The notes below the pieces were generated by a model, which did not search any database, had not been told where the DNA came from, and saw nothing but the letters and a program-made list of their open reading frames with translations. Positions 1 to 8,506 of a stretch of DNA of 64,000 nt are shown here, in pieces. How positions within the stretch are numbered: the first letter of the stretch is position 1; each line of letters starts with the position of its first letter. Source of the DNA: DASQPR01 sp963797675 (GTDB lineage Bacteria > Actinomycetota > Actinomycetes > Mycobacteriales > Micromonosporaceae). The position numbers and the translations under genes were made by a program. The stretch covers positions 2,170,001-2,234,000 of the forward strand of contig CAWCQQ010000002.1 of assembly GCA_963797675.1 (NCBI GenBank), given 5' to 3'.

Positions 1-3000
1 ACTGGTAGCGGACTCGCCGCTGGCCTTGATTCGCGGGCGTCTGCGTGTCCAGCGTGGTCAGCTCGATCAACGCGAGGCGCCGCTGCTCGTCGAGGACGTG
101 CACGGTCTGGCGCTCGAAGATCGGCGTGCCGTTCATCCGCCGCCGGTAGATCTCGAGGCCGCCGAGGTAGATGCGCTCCTCGACCAGGCCGCCCTGGTGC
201 TCGATTACCCGCCGGATACGCAGTCCACCGCCGTCGTACGTGTAGTAGGCGTTGCCGCCGCCGGAACCGAGGTCGACCGCGACCATCTGGTTCTGGTGGT
301 CGTACGTGATCGGGCCGAGATGCGGCATCGTGGTCATGTTGCCGTGGGCATCGTGCGCGAACGCCACCGTGCCCGAGCCGCCCGGCACGCTGTGCGACAG
401 CAGCCGATTCGCGTCCGGCGTGTACTGGTACGTGCGGGTCCAGCTGCCGACCCCGGCGACGTGCGCCATCGACAGGATGTTTCCGGCCGCGTCGTACGCG
501 TACCGCTCGGTGTAGTTGCGCATCGCCTGCGCATCGTTCGGATGCGGGATCGGCTCGCGGGTCGGGTCGGCGCCGTCCGGCTGGACGCCGAGGCTCGAAT
601 GCTCCCGTCCGCTCGCTTCGATCAGCCGGTACATCGCGTCGTAGACGTAGCTCGTCGACGGCGAGACGACCTGCCCGGCGAAGAATACGGTCTGTGCGGC
701 CGCGTCGGCGACGCCGGTGATGTTGCCGGAGGGATCGTGCGCGTACGCGAGATCCTGCAGCGCATCGGTGCCGCGTCGGGTCGTGAGGGCGAGCAGCCGC
801 TGCGTCTCCGGATCGTACGTGCGATCGGTCGTGATGCCGTTCGCGTACGACGTCCGGATCCGGTGCCCGTACGCGTCGTAGTCGAGGCCGGTCAGGAACG
901 GCGTCTCGCCGACCGTACCGGGCAGCCGCGCCGACACCGTCTCCAGCAGACCGGCCTCGTTGTAGCGGGGGAGCAGCACGGTCGTGTCCGCGAGCACCTG
1001 AATGATCGGCCGGTTGAGCGCGTCGAAGTCGGCGGCCGTCGTGAACACGTCATCTTCCAGCAGCGGCTTCGCCGCCGTCTCGATCGTTGCCTGGTCGACG
1101 CCGGCCAGCGTCGACCAGTCCGGCACGGTCTGGTACGCCTTCGCGAGCTGCCGCCGCCCGGCCAGCAGGTTGCCCTTGAAGTCGAACCGCATCGCGGTGG
1201 TGAGCCCGGCGCCGTCGAACGTGAATCGCGGGCGGCTGCGCAAGTTGTTCGCGACGCCGAGAGGATCGCCTTCGCCGTAGACGGTCAAGGCGACCAGCGT
1301 CTCCGTCGCGGCACCCGGTGCGGTGATCCACATCTGCACCGGCCGTTGGATCGCGTCGAACAGGTGCCGGGACCGGTACCCGCGACTGTCCCAGCGCAGC
1401 ATCGGCGTGCCGTTGACGTCCGGCACGTACCAGTGATCGCCCGCGTCCGGGCTGTGCGTACGAATGGCTCGGCCGGCAATGTCGAATGTGGATCGCAGCA
1501 CCGACACGCCGCGGGCATCGATCGTCTCCAGCTTCGCGCCCTCGATGTCGAACACCATCCGTACCGGCAGATATTCGTCGATCGGCGTCGACGATCCCGA
1601 CAGGACGTAGCGGTTGTGCGCGACCGTCACGACGGTCCGGCCGAGCGCGTCGGCATACCCGGTGCCGGGCGTGGCCGCGTGCGGCTCCGCACCGGCGGCG
1701 GCCTGCTGCTCGGCGGCCCCCAACGCACCGGAGACTCGCTGCTGGTGCCACGTCTGCCAGGTCGACGGCTGGACCGCGAAATAGCCGGCGAGCAGCCCGG
1801 CCACATCCGGATCGGTACGCGGGTCGAGCAGCACCGTGTCGTTGCCGTCCCAGGTTGCGTGCTGCCACGGGTCGAACACCGTCTTCGCGTACGTATGGTC
1901 CGGCGCCAGCGTCGCGACCACGCGACCCATCGGGTCGTAGCACACCAGCGCGGAGACGCCGACCGTGTTCGCGAACTCGAATCCGGGCGTCGTGCTGAAG
2001 AACGGCTCGTACTTGCGGACCGGCTGGCCCTTGTTGTCGAAGATCGTCCAGCCGCTGCCGAGCCACCGTGGCGACACCATGGGACCACCGTCGACGACCG
2101 CGCCCGGCTTGGCGACGATCTTTGCTTGGATCTCCCGTCCGTAGCCGTCCGAGTAGGACAGCCGGTGCTGGAATCGGGTGGTCTGCTGCGCGGTGAGCGC
2201 GCTGACGTGGGTCTCGCGGCCCAGCGCGTACGTGACCACCGGCTGCGGCTGGGCATCGGTGCGGGTGCGGTAGAACGCGAAGAAGTCGTAGATCAGGCGC
2301 TGCGACGCCGTGCCGAGCAGCGGCGCCGGGTTGGCCAGCGGATCGGCCAGTGCCGCGGCCACCACGGCATCGGACAGATCGGCCGCGAGCCCGCCGATCG
2401 TGTCACCGACCGACTCCTCGGGCTTGCCCATGTACGCGCTCGCGACGACCAGCCCGAGCGCGTCGAACAGGACGGCGGACCGGTTGCGGTTGCCGTCGCT
2501 GACCATCGATGCCGCGAGCACGCGATAGTCCACGCTGGCCGTGAGCACTTCCAGGTCGGGCGTTGCCGCGGCGGCTCGCGATCCGGCCGATACCCGGGTG
2601 CCGACCGCGTCGGTCGTGTCCTGCATCAGCAGGTCGTAGCGGTCGAAGTCGATCAGGGTAACCCCGCCGTACGGGTCGACGTGCCGCCGGACCAGGAAGA
2701 AGTGGGCGCGCGCGTTGGCGAGTTCGGCTGCCGGCGGATCGGTCCTGCCGGGGGAGTAGAACACCTGCCCGGACGGGATCCACCAGTCGCCGTCCTGCTG
2801 CACGTACCCGCCGGTCGGCCCGAGCAGCGTCGCCGGCGTCGGCAGCAGATTCTCGGTCGGCTGCCCGTCGAGGGTGCGCTGGTAGACGGCGGTGAGCAGG
2901 GTCGGGGTGAACGCGAGCCGGTAGCTCTCGTACGGCAGGGCCATCGACTCCAGGACGCCCGGCGGCAGTTCTCCGCTCAGGTCGTCGGCGCGGTAGCGAA

Positions 3001-6000
3001 TGCGGGAGTGTTCCAACAGGCGGAGGTACGGCGCCGGGGTCACCGCTCCGGCCGCGGCGACGTCCTCGGTCGGCAGGTCGTGCCCGCCGTCACCGGCCGC
3101 ATCGACCAGCGGCCGGAGCGTGTCGATCCGGAACAGGTCGGTCCCGCCGGTCTCGGGTGTGGTGTCGACGTGGATCAGCTCGTACAGGCTGGTGTCGCTC
3201 GGTCCCGGGCCGCGATAGTTGACGCCGTCGTCGATCGCGTTGGTGAACGCGTTCGCGGTGAGCGTTGCCTGGAGCGTGGTCTGCCCGAGCGTGATCGCGG
3301 TGTGCACATCCGCGGTGAGCAGCGGGTTGATGTCGGCGTCCGGCCACCGCCGCCCGTACGCGATGTGTGCCGAGCGCAGCACGTTGCCCCACGCGTCGAT
3401 GTCGAGCGTCAGCTCGTGCGTCACGCGCGGATCGAAACGCATGGTCGTGGAGCCGTCGACCTCGATCGCGTACTGGGCGCGTTCGTAGTGCACGTCGAGC
3501 ATCTCGCGAGTCGAGGCGAAGCAGACGGCGTGCCGGTCGGCGCCCATCGGCTGCAGCAGATCGATCGTGTAGCTCTGCTCGGTGATGCTGTACGGCAGCT
3601 CGGCCTGCGGAGATCCGTCCGCGGCGTAGATCTCCTGGCGAAGTTGGCAGCTCTTCAGCGTGCGGCTGGCCTCCCGGAGTTCGTCGGCGGTGACCGCGTA
3701 CGGCGTGATCGTGCCGTCCGCCATCCGCAGCCCGGTCGGCCAGGCGCTGTCCTGAGGCTGCATCGCGGCGTATTCCGCGTCGGTGAGCCCCGGCTCGCGC
3801 CAGTAGTCCAGCGCGAACTGGCGGGACACACTCGCCGCGACATCGACGAAAACGCCGGTGTGAAACCACGTCTTCGTGTACATCGGCGGCTGGATCGAGG
3901 GTGGAATCCCGTCGGGATCGTTCGGTACCGGTTCGGCGCCGACCGTTCCCATCTCCTCGGTGTCCCACTGCTCGACCATTCCGAAGCCGCGGAACTCGCG
4001 CTCCGCGCCGTCGAAGTAGCCGTGGTGGTAGGCGTAGCGGGTGACGAATCGGTTGTGCGCGATCAGGTCGGTGGTCTCGACGCGCTCGACGACGTTGACC
4101 GGGAACGGCAGGCGGGTCAGCCACGGCTGTCCGGCCGCCTTGTCGGCGAGGTAGAACGTGGTCGACGAGGCGTAGCGGATGGTGGTCTCGCCGCCGAGGT
4201 TGTTCGTCACGTACGTCAGCAGGTGCGGCTTCTGCCCGCCGTACAGGTCGAGGTAGCGCAGGCTGCGGCGAGCCTCGCCGGGGCGGGACGTGGACCAGAC
4301 CAGGCAGGCCGTGCCGGTGCCGAACAGATCCGCGACGGTCACCGTGGTGTGGTCGTCGACCTCCGGAGTCGCCGCGAGCGAGGTGCCCGGCGCCCAGCCG
4401 TTTCCGGATTGGTTGAGGTAGATCTGCGGCTTCTGTGGACCGAAGTAGATCAGGTCGGTGACGCCGGAGCCGTCCACATCGGCCATCGTCAGCCGGCGCG
4501 GATCGAACAGTTCGTCGCGGTCGAACCACGGCGCATCATCCATGGTGATCTTGCGACCGAACCGGCCGTAGCCGAGGTTCGGCCAGTAGCAGACCTCGCC
4601 GTTGCGGACCCGGACCAGGTCGGTCAGCCCGTCGCCACTCATGTCGGCCAGCAGCACCGAATCGGTACCGTCGGCGATGATCAGCCGTGGCCCGTCGTCG
4701 TCCAGGCGTGGCGTGATGACCCGCTGCGCGGCCGAGAAACCGTCCTCGGCCAGCGACGGGTACCACACGATCGCGTCGTCCTCGGTGATCAGGACGTCGG
4801 CGTGGCCGTCGCCGTCCAGGTCGATCATCCGCAGGTTGGGGTCGTCCCAGTCCACGATCGGCAGCGAGGAGAACGTCTGCAGCGGCGTCCACGCGGCGTC
4901 GGCCGTACGCCCGAAGAAGCCCGGAGCGTCGCCGTCGAACGCGACGAGGTCGAGCCGGCCGTCGCCGGCCAGGTCGACCAGGCGGGCCCGGCCGCCGGCG
5001 CTCGTCGGCAGCGACGGTACCGGTTCGGCCGGCGCAAACCGTGCCTGCCCGAGATTCGCCTTGTAGTACCAGGCGCCGTCCGAGGCAACAAGCATCCCGG
5101 CGACGCCCTCCCCGTCGAGGTCCACCCACTGGCAGCCCGGTCCGGTCAGACCGGCGGGCAGGTTCATCAGGCTGTCCGCGTCGACCTCGTAGACGTCGTC
5201 GCGCAGGATCGCCTCGCTGTAGCCGAACTCGACCGGGGGCATCGCAGCCGTTACGTAGGTATCGCCGTCCTTCCGGTAGCCGCGCGCGATCGCGGAGGTC
5301 AACACGCTGCCGCCCGCGTCGCCGGTGTGGTAGGTCAGGTCGGTCGACCGCACCAGGCAGTCCGCGCCGACCGCCGCCTCGTCCGGGAAGTGGTGGAACA
5401 TCAGGATGCGCTCGCACAGCCGGTAGGTCCGGACCTCGTACGCCGCGCGGTAGACCGAGAACGGATCGTCCCGACAGGTCCACGGCTGCGACGGAGCCGG
5501 CGCCGGCGTGGTCGGGTCGTGGTCGCCGTAGTCGAAGACGACCTCGAACATCCAGCCGGGCGCGGTGAGCGCCGGTTCGGTCAGATGGGAGACCCGGTTG
5601 CCGTAGTGGATCCGCTTGAGGTGCCGGCCGGTGCCGCGCTGGGCCGCGCTGCGGGTGCTCTCGTGCGCGGCGCCGGTGTCCACGCCCACCGCGTCCTCCG
5701 GCACGTATTCGTAGACGATCGCGTTGCCCTTGTCGTCCTGGCTGCGGCTGATCAGCCAGCTGAAGATGTGGGTCGCGTCGCCGGGATCGGTGATCCGGCT
5801 CGCGGCGGTCTCGCCGTACCAGGTGGTGACGTTGTCCTTGGTCGTCGACCGCCAGTGCGCGTCGCCGTCGGCGAGCCGGGTCCACCGCTCGATCCGGGCG
5901 AACAGCGACTCCACTCGCGGCCGGTAGCGGTCGATCCGGTAGCCGGGCGCATAGGCGGGTCCGACGATCGGCGTGCGGGTCCACCCGCGATCAGGATCAA

Positions 6001-6424
6001 GAAGGGGTACGAGATCCTCGGCATCCGAGATCAGGAAGACGTCGGACTCTCGGGCGTCGTCGTAGGTCGGCAGACCCTTGTCGGTCCGCCGGGTGATCAT
6101 CGGCAGCGACAGGCTCCAGCCGAGGCCGAACAGGCCGTTGCCGCGACCGGAGTCGTAGGTCAACGAGAGCGCCGGCCCGAATCCGTCCCGCGCCTTACTG
6201 ACGGCGACCGGTACGGACATCGAACCGGTGCCGGTGGCCGCGTTCGCGGTGAACTTTTCGCCGATCCCGTGCATTGCACCGCCGCCCTTGGGCAGCGCGA
6301 TCGTCGGTGCCGACGAGGTGGCGACGGGAGTCTTGGCAGCGCCGGACCCGTCATCGGCCGATGTGCCGTTCGCCCTGTTGTCGGCGACCGCACCGGTGAC
6401 CTCGGCTGATCCATCATCGCGCAC
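1..6424 (-). CDS. Fused Tc-toxin B/C-like protein (SpvB/TcdB + FG-GAP + RHS), 3' end outside window
   Basis: Partial gene: 2141 codons are in the window and no stop is reached. In Tc complexes the B and C parts form a cocoon that holds a toxic C-terminal domain. Seen: a SpvB-type N-terminus (GIGEKF..., GTGSMSVP, DSGRGNGLFGLGWSLSLP, residues about 47-110), FG-GAP/VCBS motifs (LLADMSGDGLTDLVRVRNG near 595; MADVDGSGVTDLIYFG after it), and an RHS core (YDAMYRLIEASGREH at about 1928-1942, IYLGGLEIYRR near 2090). The N-terminal, middle and C-terminal segments I translated share one frame, so no net frameshift is evident. GTG 6424 is the first usable start after an in-frame TGA. No TcA subunit is visible in the window. 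The variable toxin tip lies beyond position 1. Confidence 0.9.
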   Translation of the reverse strand, partial: MRDDGSAEVTGAVADNRANGTSADDGSGAAKTPVATSSAPTIALPKGGGAMHGIGEKFTANAATGTGSMSVPVAVSKARDGFGPALSLTYDSGRGNGLFGLGWSLSLPMITRRTDKGLPTYDDARESDVFLISDAEDLVPLLDPDRGWTRTPIVGPAYAPGYRIDRYRPRVESLFARIERWTRLADGDAHWRSTTKDNVTTWYGETAASRITDPGDATHIFSWLISRSQDDKGNAIVYEYVPEDAVGVDTGAAHESTRSAAQRGTGRHLKRIHYGNRVSHLTEPALTAPGWMFEVVFDYGDHDPTTPAPAPSQPWTCRDDPFSVYRAAYEVRTYRLCERILMFHHFPDEAAVGADCLVRSTDLTYHTGDAGGSVLTSAIARGYRKDGDTYVTAAMPPVEFGYSEAILRDDVYEVDADSLMNLPAGLTGPGCQWVDLDGEGVAGMLVASDGAWYYKANLGQARFAPAEPVPSLPTSAGGRARLVDLAGDGRLDLVAFDGDAPGFFGRTADAAWTPLQTFSSLPIVDWDDPNLRMIDLDGDGHADVLITEDDAIVWYPSLAEDGFSAAQRVITPRLDDDGPRLIIADGTDSVLLADMSGDGLTDLVRVRNGEVCYWPNLGYGRFGRKITMDDAPWFDRDELFDPRRLTMADVDGSGVTDLIYFGPQKPQIYLNQSGNGWAPGTSLAATPEVDDHTTVTVADLFGTGTACLVWSTSRPGEARRSLRYLDLYGGQKPHLLTYVTNNLGGETTIRYASSTTFYLADKAAGQPWLTRLPFPVNVVERVETTDLIAHNRFVTRYAYHHGYFDGAEREFRGFGMVEQWDTEEMGTVGAEPVPNDPDGIPPSIQPPMYTKTWFHTGVFVDVAASVSRQFALDYWREPGLTDAEYAAMQPQDSAWPTGLRMADGTITPYAVTADELREASRTLKSCQLRQEIYAADGSPQAELPYSITEQSYTIDLLQPMGADRHAVCFASTREMLDVHYERAQYAIEVDGSTTMRFDPRVTHELTLDIDAWGNVLRSAHIAYGRRWPDADINPLLTADVHTAITLGQTTLQATLTANAFTNAIDDGVNYRGPGPSDTSLYELIHVDTTPETGGTDLFRIDTLRPLVDAAGDGGHDLPTEDVAAAGAVTPAPYLRLLEHSRIRYRADDLSGELPPGVLESMALPYESYRLAFTPTLLTAVYQRTLDGQPTENLLPTPATLLGPTGGYVQQDGDWWIPSGQVFYSPGRTDPPAAELANARAHFFLVRRHVDPYGGVTLIDFDRYDLLMQDTTDAVGTRVSAGSRAAAATPDLEVLTASVDYRVLAASMVSDGNRNRSAVLFDALGLVVASAYMGKPEESVGDTIGGLAADLSDAVVAAALADPLANPAPLLGTASQRLIYDFFAFYRTRTDAQPQPVVTYALGRETHVSALTAQQTTRFQHRLSYSDGYGREIQAKIVAKPGAVVDGGPMVSPRWLGSGWTIFDNKGQPVRKYEPFFSTTPGFEFANTVGVSALVCYDPMGRVVATLAPDHTYAKTVFDPWQHATWDGNDTVLLDPRTDPDVAGLLAGYFAVQPSTWQTWHQQRVSGALGAAEQQAAAGAEPHAATPGTGYADALGRTVVTVAHNRYVLSGSSTPIDEYLPVRMVFDIEGAKLETIDARGVSVLRSTFDIAGRAIRTHSPDAGDHWYVPDVNGTPMLRWDSRGYRSRHLFDAIQRPVQMWITAPGAATETLVALTVYGEGDPLGVANNLRSRPRFTFDGAGLTTAMRFDFKGNLLAGRRQLAKAYQTVPDWSTLAGVDQATIETAAKPLLEDDVFTTAADFDALNRPIIQVLADTTVLLPRYNEAGLLETVSARLPGTVGETPFLTGLDYDAYGHRIRTSYANGITTDRTYDPETQRLLALTTRRGTDALQDLAYAHDPSGNITGVADAAAQTVFFAGQVVSPSTSYVYDAMYRLIEASGREHSSLGVQPDGADPTREPIPHPNDAQAMRNYTERYAYDAAGNILSMAHVAGVGSWTRTYQYTPDANRLLSHSVPGGSGTVAFAHDAHGNMTTMPHLGPITYDHQNQMVAVDLGSGGGNAYYTYDGGGLRIRRVIEHQGGLVEERIYLGGLEIYRRRMNGTPIFERQTVHVLDEQRRLALIELTTLDTQTPANQGQRRVRYQ

Positions 6425-6544
6425 GCCCCGGAGCGTATCGACGGATGTCAGTCGGCAGCACCCATGTGTCGATCATCTGATATGCCGAGGTGAGTTCACA
6501 GGTTCTGAGCTGGGCGTTTACCCGAATCGACGGAAGCTGTGAAG

Positions 6545-6570
6545 GTTACCCGGAAATCGTTACCTGGGAA
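6545..6570. repeat. Direct repeat in the divergent Tc/DyP promoter region
   Basis: Two GTTACC half-sites, each followed by a C/T-G-G-rich A tract, start 14 bp apart (6545 and 6559), about 85 bp before the DyP start. Tandem half-sites with near-helical spacing suit a regulator site, but no family is recognised. Confidence 0.3.
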
Positions 6571-6653
6571 GTTGTATCAACCGACCGGCTCGAATCCCGC
6601 TCGGCCGTACTCGGACCGGCGGTAGAGTGGCGGCGACGATCGAGGAGTCGTGT

Positions 6654-7703
6654 GTGGCGAAGCCGGTGGAATCACAGCCCGTTCTCACGCCGCTGACCGA
6701 GGCGGCGATCTTTCTGGTGCTGACCGTCCGCGACGGTGCCGAGGACGACGTACGGGACCTGCTCGGCGATGTCGCCGGTCTCAGCCGATCGGTCGGCTTC
6801 CGCGTCCCGGACGGTGAGCTGCGGTGCGTCGTCGGCATCGGCGCCACGCTGTGGGACCGGCTGTTCGCCGGCCCGCGCCCGAGCAGCCTGCACCCGTTCG
6901 CCGAGATCGCCGGGGCCCGGCACACCGCCGTGGCGACCGACGGCGATCTGCTCTTCCATCTCCGTGCCCGGCAGATGGATCTGTGCTTCGCGCTGGCGGC
7001 TCAGCTGATGAAACGCCTGACCGGACGCGCCGATGTGGTCGACGAGACGCACGGCTTCAAATACTTCGACGAGCGCGACCTGCTCGGCTTCGTCGACGGC
7101 ACGGAGAATCCGATCGGCGCCGCGGCGTACGAGGCGGCGTTGATCGGCGACGAGGATCCCGACTTCATCGGCGGCAGCTACGTGATCGTGCAGAAGTACC
7201 TGCACGACATGGCGGCGTGGGACACGATCTCGGTGGAGGAGCAGGAACGCGTGATCGGCCGGACCAAGCTGGACGACATCGAGATGTCGGACGAGGTGAA
7301 GCCCGCCAACTCGCACGTCGCGTTGAACACGATCGTCGACGACGACGGGACGGAACGCCAGATCGTCCGGGACAACATGCCGTTCGGCACGATCGGCACC
7401 GGCGAGTTCGGCACGTACTTCATCGGTTACGCCTCCGACCCGAGCGTGACCGAGCAGATGCTTACGAACATGTTCATCGGGCGCCCCCCGGGCACGTACG
7501 ACCGGATCCTGGACTTCTCCACGGCGGTCACCGGCAGCCTGTTCTTCGTACCGTCCTCGGACCTGCTGGACGACCTTCCGCCGCTGGTCGGCACGGTCGT
7601 CACCGACGCGGTCGCCACCGTTACGCCGCCACCGGCCGCGGGTATACCGAACCACACCGGATCGCTCGGCATCGGCAGCCTGGTAAGGAGCCCGACACCA
7701 TGA
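6654..7703 (+). CDS. DyP-type peroxidase with encapsulin targeting peptide
   Basis: Heme peroxidase (349 aa), class B-like, expected to use H2O2 inside an encapsulin shell. Seen: GFVDGTENP (145-153) with the catalytic Asp of the GxxDG motif, proximal heme-ligand His in NSHVAL (about 221), and distal Arg in IVRDNMPFG (about 239). The C-terminus ends in LGIGSL (338-343) after a Pro/Ala-rich linker, which is the canonical encapsulin cargo-loading peptide. GTG 6654 is chosen because GAGGAG (6642-6647) lies 6 nt upstream; GTG 6627 would add nine residues. The stop overlaps the encapsulin ATG, so the two are translationally coupled. Confidence 0.95.
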   Translation: MAKPVESQPVLTPLTEAAIFLVLTVRDGAEDDVRDLLGDVAGLSRSVGFRVPDGELRCVVGIGATLWDRLFAGPRPSSLHPFAEIAGARHTAVATDGDLLFHLRARQMDLCFALAAQLMKRLTGRADVVDETHGFKYFDERDLLGFVDGTENPIGAAAYEAALIGDEDPDFIGGSYVIVQKYLHDMAAWDTISVEEQERVIGRTKLDDIEMSDEVKPANSHVALNTIVDDDGTERQIVRDNMPFGTIGTGEFGTYFIGYASDPSVTEQMLTNMFIGRPPGTYDRILDFSTAVTGSLFFVPSSDLLDDLPPLVGTVVTDAVATVTPPPAAGIPNHTGSLGIGSLVRSPTP

Positions 7704-8506
7704 ACAACCTGCATCGCGAACTCGCCCCGATATCGGATGTCGCGTGGGCGGATCTCGAGGCGGAGGCGACCCGGACCTTCTCCCGCTACGTCGCCGGCCG
7801 GCGCGTCGTCGACCTGATCACGGTCGGCGAGACCGTGCCGTCGATCGGGACCGGGCACCTGCGCGAGCTCGCGTCGCCGGCGCCGGGCGTACGCGCTCGA
7901 GGCCGCGATTCGCTGCCGGTGGTGGAATTGCGGGTGCCGTTCACGGTGGCCCGGCAGACCGTCGACGACGTCGAGCGCGGCGCGAAGGACGCGAACTGGC
8001 AGCCGGTCAAGGATGCGGCGATGCAGGTCGCGTACGCCGAGGATCGGGCGATCTTCGACGGCTTCCCGGCGGCGGGTATCGTCGGCGTCGGCCCGGCATC
8101 GTCGAACGCGCCGGTTCCACTCCCCGCCGACGTGCTCGAATATCCCACCGCGGTGGCCCAGGCGCTCACCCGGCTGCGGCTCGCCGGCGTCGACGGCCCG
8201 TACCGGCTGCTGCTGTCCGCGGATGCATTCACGGCGCTCGCCGAGACGACCGATCACGGATATCCGATCCGCGACCACGTGTCCCGCGTGCTCGGCAGCG
8301 AGGGCGAGGTGATCTGGGCACCGGCCATCTCCGGTGCTTATCTGCTATCCGCCCGCGGCGGCGACTACGAGCTGTACGTCGGCCAGGACCTGTCGATCGG
8401 ATATCTCAGCCACGACGCCACGTCGATCGAACTGTATTTTCAGGAGGCGCTGACGTTCGTCGTGCAGACCGCCGAAGCCGGCGTCTCGCTCGGCAATCGA
8501 GCATGA
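7700..8506 (+). CDS. Family 1 encapsulin shell protein (linocin M18 family)
   Basis: Shell protein (268 aa) with an HK97-like fold that self-assembles into a nanocompartment. Family features seen: N-terminal helix starting MNNLHRELAPIS, a middle region with VELRVPFTV and DVERGAKD, and a C-terminal stretch with YELYVGQDLSIGYL and ELYFQEALTFVV. Length matches the family. ATG 7700 overlaps the TGA of the DyP gene, whose product carries the matching targeting peptide. The open frame continues upstream to 6824, but that extension is only the alternate frame of the DyP gene. The stop overlaps the next ATG at 8503. Confidence 0.95.
   Translation: MNNLHRELAPISDVAWADLEAEATRTFSRYVAGRRVVDLITVGETVPSIGTGHLRELASPAPGVRARGRDSLPVVELRVPFTVARQTVDDVERGAKDANWQPVKDAAMQVAYAEDRAIFDGFPAAGIVGVGPASSNAPVPLPADVLEYPTAVAQALTRLRLAGVDGPYRLLLSADAFTALAETTDHGYPIRDHVSRVLGSEGEVIWAPAISGAYLLSARGGDYELYVGQDLSIGYLSHDATSIELYFQEALTFVVQTAEAGVSLGNRA

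Noticed and set aside
26..6409. Very long open frame on the + strand (2127 codons)
   Set aside because: It is codon-for-codon opposite the Tc-toxin gene. Its product is Arg/Val-rich with no motifs, while the minus strand gives clear SpvB, FG-GAP and RHS sequence.
6824..7699. N-terminal extension of encapsulin
   Set aside because: This stretch is the alternate frame of the DyP gene. Encapsulin homology begins exactly at ATG 7700.
7744..8502. N-terminal extension of phosphoketolase
   Set aside because: Arg-rich out-of-frame reading of encapsulin; phosphoketolase homology begins at ATG 8503.
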